Program-made: the position numbers and the translations under genes | Assembly (NCBI GenBank): GCA_000434335.1 | Contig: FR878271.1 | Coordinates: 2,270-10,839, forward strand | Reading direction: 5' to 3' | From: Clostridium sp. CAG:492 | Lineage (GTDB): Bacteria > Bacillota > Clostridia > TANB77 > CAG-508 | Length of the DNA: 8,570 bases | Shown: in pieces, positions 1 through 6,570 of the stretch | How the letters are laid out: the number at the start of each line of letters is the position of its first letter | Position numbering within the stretch: position 1 is the first letter of the stretch | The notes under the pieces: model-generated | What the model was told of the DNA's origin: nothing | Seen by the model: only the letters and a program-made list of their open reading frames with translations | Database searches by the model: none

Positions 1-46
1 ATTATAACCATAACCACGAATTGCAATTACATTTTTTTCACAAAGA

Positions 47-74
47 TTGCATCAAAGTGTTGATTTTTTATAAT
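47..74 (+). promoter_or_regulatory. Candidate sigma-A promoter for the GH25 gene
   Basis: TTGCAT (47-52), a 16-base spacer and a perfect TATAAT (69-74), followed by the GH25 gene whose ATG is at 112. A second overlapping candidate is TTGATT (60-65), 17 bases, TAAAAT (83-88). In such AT-rich DNA chance matches are common, but the perfect -10 and its position favour a real promoter. The first 111 bases hold no convincing gene end. Confidence 0.5.
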
Positions 75-111
75 ACTAAAGTTAAAATATTATTAGTAAA
101 TGGAGGAATAA

Positions 112-1251
112 ATGGAAAAACGAATTAATATAAAAAAGATAATAATACTATTAGCCATAATATTAGGCATAATAGCAATCACAGTCATAGCCACAATATG
201 CATAAATAAATCAATAATATCAAAACAAATGAAAACTGCAACCAACGCAATCACCATTAATTCGGATTCTAAATTATACAAACATGCAAAAGAAAGCAAA
301 AAAGCAACAAACCTCGAAATCGGAACAGATGTATATATATTAGAAACACAAAAAGATAAAAACAACACAAAATGGTATAAAGTAAAAAGTGGCAAAAAAG
401 TAGGATATGTCAAAGCGGAAAACATAAAATCATATAAAGAAGACACAATGAAAAAATCACTAATGTTAGATGTATCAAAATTCAATCTACAAAATAACTT
501 TAAAACAATAGGCGAATTCAAAGCTTTTATATTAAATAACAACATAAAATATGTATATATAAGAGCTGGAGGACGAGGCTATGGAAAAGCCGGAAATTTA
601 TACAAAGACCCAAATTGCAAAGAATATGCTAATGCATGTGAATACCTAAAAATACCATTTGGATTTTATTTTTTAGATGAAGCAATTACTTCAGAAGAGG
701 TAACTGAAGAATTTGATTTCATAAACGAATTTTTATCAGATAACAAATATGAATATAATAAGTTACCAATAGCACTAGATGTAGAAAAGCACTTAGAAAC
801 AGGTAGAGCCGACGAAATATGGGACACAAGATATACATTGGTTAATGAACTAATGGATAAAATAAGAGACGATGGAAAAAATGTAATTTTATATAGTAAT
901 GCAAATATTGCTAGTAAATATCTTACAAATGTAAATAGTGCAATGTGGCTTGCATATTATTCAAAGGTTACAGAAATTCCAAATTATTGGTTTTCAAATA
1001 TAACAGCAGAAGGCTCAAATAATAGTCAGCTTATTTCAAAAATGGTAGGATGGCAATTTACAGACAAAGGTATTGAAAGCAAAATACAAGAAAAAGTCGA
1101 TTTAAGTATAGTATATGGAGACTTTTTTAGAACAGGAAGTATGAATGACATAAATAATGACATTACAGGTAAAAGTAAAACTGTTGCGAATATATTTAAA
1201 CTAAAGAATAAAAATAAGTATAAAAGTGTCTTTTCTTTAAAAGATAAATAA
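112..1251 (+). CDS. Membrane-anchored SH3b / GH25 lysozyme-type muramidase
   Basis: A 379-residue cell-wall hydrolase. Residues about 9-31 form one hydrophobic helix after a basic start, so it is likely an uncleaved membrane anchor with the rest outside the cell. Residues about 45-106 look like a bacterial SH3 domain (WYKVKSGKKVGYV). Residues about 115-340 are a glycoside hydrolase family 25 barrel: LMLDVSKFN (D120), YIRAGGRGYGKAGN, FGFYFLDEA, the D-x-E pair in ALDVEKH (D223, E225), VILYSN, MWLAYY and GWQFTDKG, then KVDLS (D330). In GH25 enzymes (CPL-1, Cellosyl) these acidic residues form the active site that cleaves the MurNAc-GlcNAc bond of peptidoglycan. A basic Lys/Asn-rich tail follows (about 342-379). 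GGAGG at 102-106 supports the ATG at 112. It is the first gene of a likely three-gene unit. Family is confident; the physiological role (growth, division or spore-related autolysis) is not shown. Confidence 0.92.
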   Translation: MEKRINIKKIIILLAIILGIIAITVIATICINKSIISKQMKTATNAITINSDSKLYKHAKESKKATNLEIGTDVYILETQKDKNNTKWYKVKSGKKVGYVKAENIKSYKEDTMKKSLMLDVSKFNLQNNFKTIGEFKAFILNNNIKYVYIRAGGRGYGKAGNLYKDPNCKEYANACEYLKIPFGFYFLDEAITSEEVTEEFDFINEFLSDNKYEYNKLPIALDVEKHLETGRADEIWDTRYTLVNELMDKIRDDGKNVILYSNANIASKYLTNVNSAMWLAYYSKVTEIPNYWFSNITAEGSNNSQLISKMVGWQFTDKGIESKIQEKVDLSIVYGDFFRTGSMNDINNDITGKSKTVANIFKLKNKNKYKSVFSLKDK

Positions 1252-1285
1252 GCAACAAATGAAAAAAATAATACAGGGAGAAAAT

Positions 1286-2290
1286 ATGAATAAAATAGAA
1301 ATTTTAGATCAAGAAAAATTAAAAAGTAAAGTATTATTAAACAATATTTCGAACTGTCTAAATAATATAAATTATAAAATTGATGAACTGCTAAAGTTTA
1401 AAGATCAACAAGAAAATATAATACAAAAGTTCGAAATAAAATGTTTTAATTATAATATAGTAGATAAAATGGTAGAATCTAAAGAGGAGTTTTCAAAAAA
1501 CATAGATCAAATAATATTAGAGCTAAAAAGCCTTGATATAATAAGTGATAGTTATAGTTTAGAGTTTAACATTAATAAGATAAAAAATATAAATGATGTA
1601 TTAAGAAATACAGAAGTACAGCTAAAAAATATAGAAAAAGAGGATTTTACAACAATTGAAAAATTACAAATGAATGCAATAAAAAAAGGTATATATGATA
1701 AATTTATGCTCGAAAAATCTGAAATAGACAGAGCAAAATTTAAAAAGAAATTTGATAAAATACAAAATAGAGGTGCAATTGCAAAAGCAATAGATGTTTT
1801 TTTTGAACGAGAAGATATTGTTGATATGAAAAAAGAAAATATGTTTTTTGCAATAAAAGAAATTGATGAAGCACGAAATAATATAGATGAAACAGAAGAG
1901 CCAAAAAAAGAATATAAAATAATAGAAATATTAGCTGAGGTAGAAATATTTCTAAGAGATAATTATAATGGCAGAAATAGAAGAAAATTAAGTCAAATTT
2001 ATAAAATAAGAGATAATATATACAATGTCTTTTCAATAGACAGTAAAGAGCTAAAAAATGAAATAATAGAAAAACAAAAATCAAGATTACCTGTTAAAAT
2101 AAATAAAAGAATAATTGGTGTAAGAAAAGAGCGTGAAAAAATTATTACGTTTTTAAATCAAAATGGGTATGTACTAAAGGATGAAAATGTTACATTTAAT
2201 TCAAATTTGCAAAATATAATAGAAAAAATCAATTCAATTTCAAAATTGATTAATACAGAAACAAAAATGAACTTTAAAAATATTAATTAA
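1286..2290 (+). CDS. Uncharacterised helical coiled-coil protein
   Basis: A 334-residue protein that I do not recognise. The start is taken at 1286, where AGGGAG (1275-1280) stands five bases upstream. The in-frame ATG at 1259 has no ribosome-binding site and would make the SD part of the gene. No signal peptide or membrane segment is visible, so it is probably cytoplasmic. The sequence is rich in Lys, Glu, Ile and Asn, with long stretches of heptad-like hydrophobic spacing, notably residues about 10-120 and 185-285, suggesting coiled coils. A more basic patch lies around 145-165 (RAKFKKKFDKIQNRG) and another at 228-233 (NGRNRR). There are only two Cys (24, 53) and no Walker, zinc or catalytic motif. 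It lies 34 bases after the GH25 gene and 19 bases before the symporter, so it is probably co-transcribed. A structural or scaffolding role is possible but is only inference from composition. Confidence 0.8.
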   Translation: MNKIEILDQEKLKSKVLLNNISNCLNNINYKIDELLKFKDQQENIIQKFEIKCFNYNIVDKMVESKEEFSKNIDQIILELKSLDIISDSYSLEFNINKIKNINDVLRNTEVQLKNIEKEDFTTIEKLQMNAIKKGIYDKFMLEKSEIDRAKFKKKFDKIQNRGAIAKAIDVFFEREDIVDMKKENMFFAIKEIDEARNNIDETEEPKKEYKIIEILAEVEIFLRDNYNGRNRRKLSQIYKIRDNIYNVFSIDSKELKNEIIEKQKSRLPVKINKRIIGVRKEREKIITFLNQNGYVLKDENVTFNSNLQNIIEKINSISKLINTETKMNFKNIN

Positions 2291-2309
2291 AAATAGCGAG
2301 GTGATGCAA

Positions 2310-3572
2310 ATGAAAAAATTCTTCAAAAATTATAAATCAACAATAATACTATTATTTGCAATAATTATTGGAGCAATTGTGGGAATTATATTTAAAGAAA
2401 AAGCTGCCGTGCTTAGTCCATTAGGTGATTTATTTTTAAACTTAATGTTTATAATAATTGTACCATTAGTATTTTTAAATATATCAACTGCAATAGCCAA
2501 AATGACACAACCTAAAAGGTTTGGAAAAATAATGGTAGGAATCATAAGTGTTTTCATTATAACATCAATAGTAGCTGTAATAATTGGATTAATTTCAACA
2601 TTACCTATTAAACTTGTATCAACAGAAGATGGAGAGCAAATAAAAAGTTCATTAGAAGAAATTACAAGTAGTGATTCTGAGGGATCAAAAGATGAAACGA
2701 GTATTTTACAAAGAACGGTAAATACACTAACAGTAAATGACTTTTCTGGATTATTATCAAGAAATAACATTATAGCAATAATTGTTTTTGCAATTATATT
2801 TGGAATTTCTGCACAAATGAGTGGAAAAAAAGCAAAGCCAGTTGTTGATTTTTTGGATAGTGCAAATGAAATTATTATGAATATAGTAAAAATTATTATG
2901 TATTATGCGCCAATTGGTTTAGGATGTTATTTTGCATCATTAGTAGGGACATTTGGAAAAGAAATTGCTATAGGATATGTAAAAACATTTGTAATATATA
3001 CAATAGTTGCAGTTTTATTTTATTTTATAATTTATACATTATATGCATTTATATCAGCAGGAAAAAAAGGTGTTAGAGCTTTTTGGAAAAATATAATACC
3101 ACCAACAGTAACATCTTTAGCAACATGTTCAAGTGCAGCTTCAATACCAGTAAATATTCAATCTGCTAAAAATATTGGTGTATCAGATGATATAGCAGAA
3201 ACTTTAATACCATTTGGAACAAGTTTTCATAAAGATGGTTCTATAATAGGATCTGTATTTAAAATTATGTTTTTAGTATGTTTATTTGGAACAAATATTT
3301 CAAGTATAGGAAGCGTTTTACAAATATTAGGTGTAGCATTAGTTGCAACATTATTAGTAAGTGCAGTACCAATTGGAGGAGGAACGATATCAGAAATGCT
3401 TATTATTACAATGATGGGATATCCAATTGCAGCACTACCAATTTTAACAATAATCGCAACAATAATAGATCCACCAGCAACAATGCTAAATGTAGTAGGA
3501 GACTCAAGCTCATCAATGCTAGCAGCAAGAATTGTAGATGGTAAAAATTGGATGGATAAAAAGAAAAACTAA
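2310..3572 (+). CDS. DAACS-family dicarboxylate/amino acid:cation symporter, atypical motifs
   Basis: A 420-residue inner-membrane transporter of the SDF/DAACS (GltPh-like) fold. GAGGTG at 2298-2303 supports the ATG at 2310; GTG 2301 and ATG 2304 overlap the SD. It has a hydrophobic helix at about 10-28, further helices, a charged Ser/Glu-rich loop (about 105-135) expected outside, then the transport core: HP1 with CSSAAS (273-278), TM7 with PFGTSFHKDGS (301-311), HP2 with VPIGGG (353-358), and TM8 with IDPPATMLNVVGD (386-398). The family motifs in GltPh are NMDGT in TM7 and DMGRTMVNVTGD in TM8. Here NM is replaced by HK (307-308) and the substrate-carboxylate Arg by Ala (A390), while Asp 309, 387 and 398, Thr 391 and Asn 394 are kept. 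The fold is confident. Substrate and ion coupling cannot be copied from glutamate transporters; a side-chain acidic substrate seems less likely. Confidence 0.88.
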   Translation: MKKFFKNYKSTIILLFAIIIGAIVGIIFKEKAAVLSPLGDLFLNLMFIIIVPLVFLNISTAIAKMTQPKRFGKIMVGIISVFIITSIVAVIIGLISTLPIKLVSTEDGEQIKSSLEEITSSDSEGSKDETSILQRTVNTLTVNDFSGLLSRNNIIAIIVFAIIFGISAQMSGKKAKPVVDFLDSANEIIMNIVKIIMYYAPIGLGCYFASLVGTFGKEIAIGYVKTFVIYTIVAVLFYFIIYTLYAFISAGKKGVRAFWKNIIPPTVTSLATCSSAASIPVNIQSAKNIGVSDDIAETLIPFGTSFHKDGSIIGSVFKIMFLVCLFGTNISSIGSVLQILGVALVATLLVSAVPIGGGTISEMLIITMMGYPIAALPILTIIATIIDPPATMLNVVGDSSSSMLAARIVDGKNWMDKKKN

Positions 3573-3603
3573 AATGGATTATCTCCATTTTAGTTTTTCT
3601 TTT
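3559..3603 (+). terminator. Strong intrinsic terminator after the symporter
   Basis: An inverted repeat of up to 20 bp pairs 3559-3578 with 3584-3603 around the loop TTATC (3579-3583). The core is AACTAAAATGGA / TCCATTTTAGTT, and the 3' arm runs into TTTTTCTTTT. The symporter stop codon (3570-3572) is inside the 5' arm. The A-run on the 5' side means it could also work for transcription from the right. It separates the GH25-symporter unit from ymdB. Confidence 0.88.
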
Positions 3604-3629
3604 ATATTAATAGGGCGGAATTAAAAAAG

Positions 3630-3658
3630 TATACAAAATTTAATTTTTATGATAATAT
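3630..3658 (+). promoter_or_regulatory. Weak promoter candidate for ymdB
   Basis: A terminator ends at 3603 and ymdB starts at 3693, so a promoter should lie between. The best pair I find is TATACA (3630-3635), 17 bases, TAATAT (3653-3658), four of six matches in each box. GATAAT at 3651-3656 is an alternative -10 with a short 15-base spacer. Position supports it more than sequence. Confidence 0.3.
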
Positions 3659-3692
3659 ATTAGACAGAGAGAAAAAAGAAAGGAAAATGCAT

Positions 3693-4466
3693 ATGAAAAT
3701 TTTAACAATAGGAGATATAGTTGGTGAAAATGGAGTAAAAAAATTCAAAGAAGAATTACCTAAAATAAGAGCAGAACATAACATAGATTTTGTTATAGTA
3801 AATGCTGAAAATTCAGCAGGAGGAATGGGAATTACAACAAAAATATTTAATGACATATTAAATCACAATGTTGATGCAATCACAATGGGAAATCATACTT
3901 GGGGAAAAAAAGATATTTTTTCTTTTATAGATCATCCAAAACTATTAAGACCAGCAAATTATTCAAAAGGAGTAGTTGGAAAAGGATATGGAATTTATAC
4001 TTGTAACAACAAAAAAATTGGAGTTATAGATTTAATAGGAAGAACTGATATGAATGTATTATCAGAAAATCCATTTACTGTTGCTGATGAATTAGTTCAA
4101 AAATTAAGCAAAGAATGTGATATGATTTTTGTAGAATTTCATGCTGAAGCAACTGCAGAAAAAATTGCAATGGCTCAATATTTAGACGGAAGAGTTACAG
4201 CAGTATATGGAACACATACACACGTACAAACAGCAGATGATCAAATATTAGAAAAAGGAACAGCATATATAACAGATATAGGAATGACAGGACCATATAA
4301 TTCTGTAATTGGAATGGATAGAGGAGCTTCAATAAAAAGATTTGTAACCTCACTTCCAGAAAGATATAAATTAGCAGATGGAAATTGTATGTTAAATGGT
4401 TGTATTTTCGAAGTTAATGACGAAAATTGTCGAGTAATGAAGATAAATAGAATAATAAGAAAATAA
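3693..4466 (+). CDS. ymdB: YmdB-type metallophosphoesterase (2',3'-cyclic nucleotide phosphodiesterase)
   Basis: A 257-residue cytoplasmic di-metal phosphodiesterase. Start taken at ATG 3693, with AAAGGA (3679-3684) eight bases upstream; ATG 3687 would be only two bases from the SD. Metal-binding residues sit in order at the same positions as in Bacillus YmdB: D8 (GDIVG), E39 and N40 (NAEN), N67 and H68 (GNHTWG), H150 (FHAEAT), H175 and H177 (GTHTHVQTAD). In B. subtilis YmdB hydrolyses 2',3'-cyclic nucleotides and affects the choice between motility, biofilm and sporulation programmes. The length and all motifs are complete, so the protein should be active. It precedes spoVS, the common order in Clostridia, but rny (RNase Y), often just upstream, is absent here: the gene to the left is the terminated symporter. 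Confidence 0.95.
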   Translation: MKILTIGDIVGENGVKKFKEELPKIRAEHNIDFVIVNAENSAGGMGITTKIFNDILNHNVDAITMGNHTWGKKDIFSFIDHPKLLRPANYSKGVVGKGYGIYTCNNKKIGVIDLIGRTDMNVLSENPFTVADELVQKLSKECDMIFVEFHAEATAEKIAMAQYLDGRVTAVYGTHTHVQTADDQILEKGTAYITDIGMTGPYNSVIGMDRGASIKRFVTSLPERYKLADGNCMLNGCIFEVNDENCRVMKINRIIRK

Positions 4467-4513
4467 AGGGGTTTTTGTGACATACGATTCAAAAACATAT
4501 TTAATAAAATGAC

Positions 4514-4542
4514 TAGACTTTTTGGCAAATTTGTATTATAAA
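4514..4542 (+). promoter_or_regulatory. Candidate sigma-A promoter for spoVS
   Basis: TAGACT (4514-4519), a 17-base spacer and TATAAA (4537-4542), about 50 bases before the spoVS ATG. It matches consensus at four of six and five of six bases. No strong terminator separates ymdB from spoVS, so spoVS may also be read from the ymdB promoter. I see no clear sigma-H site of the kind known for B. subtilis spoVS. Confidence 0.45.
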
Positions 4543-4592
4543 TATAACTGTAGTGAGAACACAAAAAATAAAAAATAATAGGAGGCCAAAAA

Positions 4593-4856
4593 ATGGAAGT
4601 TTTAAAAATCTCATCAAAATCAAACCCAAATTCAGTAGCAGGAGCAATTGCTGGATTAGTAAAGGAAAACAATTATGCAGAAATGCAAGCAATAGGAGCA
4701 GGAGCACTAAACCAAGCTGTAAAAGCAGTAGCAATAGCAAGAGGATTTGTAGCTCCATCAGGAGTTGACTTAGTATGTGTACCTGCATTTGCCGAAGTAC
4801 AAGTAGAAGGTGAAGAAAGAACAGGTATAAAATTAATAGTAGAATCAAGAAAATAA
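4593..4856 (+). CDS. spoVS: Stage V sporulation protein S
   Basis: An 87-residue protein that matches SpoVS over its full length: MEVLKISSKSNPNSVAGAI at the start, the hallmark AIGAGALNQAVKAVAIARG (about 33-51), then VAPSGVDL and a C-terminal GIKLIVESRK. SpoVS is a small Alba-like dimer. In B. subtilis it is needed for normal spore coat and core development, and its loss affects septum formation; the molecular function remains unclear. A full AGGAGG (4580-4585) lies seven bases before the ATG. It follows ymdB by 126 bases and is closed by its own terminator. Conservation is very high and nothing looks degraded. Confidence 0.97.
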   Translation: MEVLKISSKSNPNSVAGAIAGLVKENNYAEMQAIGAGALNQAVKAVAIARGFVAPSGVDLVCVPAFAEVQVEGEERTGIKLIVESRK

Positions 4857-4868
4857 TTTTTTATAATA

Positions 4869-4905
4869 GGGGGTATGGTAATAGTTTTATTACTATACCC
4901 TTTTT
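4869..4905 (+). terminator. Intrinsic terminator after spoVS
   Basis: GGGTATGGTAATA (4871-4883), a GTTT loop (4884-4887) and TATTACTATACCC (4888-4900) form a 13-bp stem with one G-U pair, followed by TTTTTG. It begins 14 bases after the spoVS stop and isolates spoVS from recA. Confidence 0.92.
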
Positions 4906-4940
4906 GTTGCTCTATTTATTTATAAAAGACATCAAATATA

Positions 4941-4969
4941 TTGAAAAATAGAAGAATTTAATATATGAT
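4941..4969 (+). promoter_or_regulatory. Upstream recA promoter candidate (distal)
   Basis: TTGAAA (4941-4946), 17 bases, TATGAT (4964-4969): five of six matches in each box with ideal spacing. It lies after the spoVS terminator and before the stronger proximal promoter, so recA may have two start points. Confidence 0.5.
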
Positions 4970-4986
4970 ACAATTATAAAAAAAGC

Positions 4987-5014
4987 TTGACAAAAGAAAA
5001 AAATAAGATATAAT
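4987..5014 (+). promoter_or_regulatory. Proximal recA promoter, consensus boxes
   Basis: Perfect TTGACA (4987-4992) and perfect TATAAT (5009-5014) with a 16-base spacer. The expected start of transcription is near 5021, inside the LexA-like box, giving a short leader of about 25 bases before the recA ATG. Such a strong promoter usually needs repression, which fits the operator below. Confidence 0.85.
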
Positions 5015-5018
5015 AATA

Positions 5019-5032
5019 CAAACAAATGTTTA
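5019..5032 (+). promoter_or_regulatory. Putative LexA (SOS) operator over the recA start point
   Basis: CAAACAAATGTTTA aligned to the Gram-positive LexA consensus CGAACRNRYGTTYG agrees at every position except the two G positions (2 and 14), where it has A at both; the two symmetric changes keep the dyad (AAAC-N4-GTTT). It lies five bases after the -10 box, where bound LexA would block RNA polymerase. AT drift of the genome could explain the G to A changes. Binding is inferred; lexA itself is not in the window. Confidence 0.6.
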
Positions 5033-5046
5033 TAAGGAGGAAAGTT

Positions 5047-6090
5047 ATGAATACAGAAAACCCAGAAAAAAAGAAAGCTCTAGAAGCAGCATTAAGTCAA
5101 ATAGAAAAACAATTTGGAAAAGGATCTGTAATGAAACTAGGAGAATTTACTGCAATGAATGTAGAAGCAATTCCAACAGGTTCACTAAGCCTAGATGTCG
5201 CCCTAGGAATAGGCGGAATTCCAAGAGGAAGAATAATAGAAGTTTATGGTCCAGAATCATCAGGAAAAACAACATTAACATTACACATGATTGCAGAAGC
5301 TCAAAAATTAGGAGGAGAAGCAGCATTTATAGATGCAGAACACGCATTAGATCCAGTATATGCTAAACATCTAGGTGTAGATATAGATAACTTAATAGTA
5401 TCACAACCAGATACAGGAGAACAAGCATTAGAAATTGCAGAAGCATTAGTAAGAAGTGGAGCATTAGATATAATTGTTGTCGATTCAGTTGCAGCATTAG
5501 TACCAAAAGCTGAAATTGATGGTGATATGGGAGATTCACACATAGGTTTACAAGCACGTTTAATGTCTCAAGCATTACGTAAATTAGCTGGAGCTATAAA
5601 TAAATCAAAAACAGTAATAGTTTTCATTAACCAATTAAGAGAAAAAGTTGGTATAATGTTTGGTAATCCAGAAACAACTACAGGTGGTAGAGCTCTAAAA
5701 TATTATTCATCAGTAAGATTAGATATAAGAAAAATAGAAAATATTAAACAAGATGGTGAAATAGTAGGAAATAGAGCCAGAGTAAAAGTTGTAAAAAATA
5801 AGATGGCTCCACCTTTCAGAGAAGCTGAATTTGACATTGTATATGGAAAAGGAATATCAAAATCAGGAAATATTTTAGATTTAGCTGTTAACTTAGATAT
5901 AGTAGAAAAAAGTGGATCTTGGTTTAGTTATGATGGAACAAGAATTGGACAAGGTAGAGAAAATGTAAAAAAATATCTTGAAGAAAACCCAGAAATGATG
6001 AAAGAAATAGAAGAAAAAGTTAGAGCAAATTACCAAACTGCATTTGAAAAGAGCTTAGCAGATGAAGAGCCTAAATCTGATGATGAATAA
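5047..6090 (+). CDS. recA: Recombinase RecA
   Basis: A 347-residue RecA, normal length and complete. It forms ATP-dependent filaments on single-stranded DNA, performs strand exchange in recombinational repair, and triggers LexA self-cleavage. Start taken at ATG 5047, six bases after AAGGAGG (5034-5040); an in-frame ATG at 5026 lies upstream of that SD and inside the operator, so it is rejected. Visible motifs: N-terminal helix with EKQFGKGSVMKLG, Walker A GPESSGKTT (68-76), FIDAEHALDP with the catalytic Glu (E98), Walker B IIVVDSVAAL (142-151), loop L1 near MGDSHIGLQARLMSQ, and FINQLREKVGIMFGNPETT of loop L2 (193-211) with the Gln switch residue. The C-terminus is acidic (DEEPKSDDE), as usual. 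No terminator separates it from recX, 21 bases on. Confidence 0.99.
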   Translation: MNTENPEKKKALEAALSQIEKQFGKGSVMKLGEFTAMNVEAIPTGSLSLDVALGIGGIPRGRIIEVYGPESSGKTTLTLHMIAEAQKLGGEAAFIDAEHALDPVYAKHLGVDIDNLIVSQPDTGEQALEIAEALVRSGALDIIVVDSVAALVPKAEIDGDMGDSHIGLQARLMSQALRKLAGAINKSKTVIVFINQLREKVGIMFGNPETTTGGRALKYYSSVRLDIRKIENIKQDGEIVGNRARVKVVKNKMAPPFREAEFDIVYGKGISKSGNILDLAVNLDIVEKSGSWFSYDGTRIGQGRENVKKYLEENPEMMKEIEEKVRANYQTAFEKSLADEEPKSDDE

Positions 6091-6111
6091 AAGTAGTGGT
6101 GAATAATATAA

Positions 6112-6570
6112 ATGTTTGATTACGAAAAAATAAAAGAATATGATAAAAATAAAACAAAAGTATTAAAATATGTCTTATATAAAAAAAGAACAGAAAGCGA
6201 AATAAGAAGAAAATTTGAAAAAGATATTGAATATGAAATGTTAGATGAAATAATAGAAGAGCTAAAACAAAATAATTATATAAGTGATAACCAATATATA
6301 GAAAGAGCAGTAAATGAATTTATAGCATTAAAAAATTTATCATTAAAACAAATTAAATATAAATTATTATCAAAAGGTATAAACAACAACTTAATTGAAG
6401 AATATTTTTATAAAAATGAAGAAGATTTAAATGAATATGAAAAAAAGTCAATAAATAACATAATAAATAAAAAAAGTGATAGCTCTAATGAAGAAATAAC
6501 GCAAATGTTATTGAAAAAAGGTTTCGAATATGATAATGTAAAAGAAGCATTAGAAGGGAGAAACCAATGA
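6112..6570 (+). CDS. recX: RecA regulatory protein RecX
   Basis: A 152-residue, mostly helical protein made of three-helix RecX repeats. RecX binds the groove of RecA filaments and modulates or limits their activity. Recognisable segments: RTESEIRRKF (26-35), YISDNQYIERAVNEF (56-70), SLKQIKYKLLSKGI (77-90), and a third weaker repeat ending EITQMLLKKGFEYDNVKEAL (128-147). It is somewhat short for the family, but repeat number varies and none appears broken. GTGGTGA (6095-6101 region) gives a weak SD about ten bases before the ATG, so translation is probably lower than for recA. It follows recA by 21 bases and its TGA stop overlaps the scpA ATG by four bases, which suggests translational coupling. 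Confidence 0.88.
   Translation: MFDYEKIKEYDKNKTKVLKYVLYKKRTESEIRRKFEKDIEYEMLDEIIEELKQNNYISDNQYIERAVNEFIALKNLSLKQIKYKLLSKGINNNLIEEYFYKNEEDLNEYEKKSINNIINKKSDSSNEEITQMLLKKGFEYDNVKEALEGRNQ

Noticed and set aside
1..111. Tail of an upstream gene at the window start
   Set aside because: Two forward frames are open for a short way but neither resembles a known protein end, and promoter-like elements occupy the stretch.
1259..1285. Longer start for the coiled-coil gene at ATG 1259
   Set aside because: No ribosome-binding site before it, whereas ATG 1286 has AGGGAG at ideal spacing.
1740..2084. Reverse-strand Phe/Leu/Tyr-rich open frame opposite the coiled-coil gene
   Set aside because: The composition is what A-rich codons give when read backwards; no start signal. 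The other reverse-strand frames (for example 93-545, 2330-2770, 4241-4672, 6769-7113) fall for the same reason.
3278..3544. Forward open frame of 88 codons inside the symporter
   Set aside because: Asn/Ser/Arg-rich out-of-frame reading of conserved TM7-TM8 coding sequence, with no ribosome-binding site.
3603..3637. Sigma-E promoter for ymdB (TATATT ... TATACAAA)
   Set aside because: The spacer of 21 bases is too long for sigma-E, and the -10 has two mismatches.
4513..4848. Leu-rich reverse-strand open frame opposite spoVS
   Set aside because: It is the shadow of the highly conserved spoVS gene, is low in complexity and has no ribosome-binding site.
5026..5046. Longer recA start at ATG 5026
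   Set aside because: It would place the AAGGAGG ribosome-binding site inside the gene, overlaps the LexA-like box and adds residues foreign to RecA.
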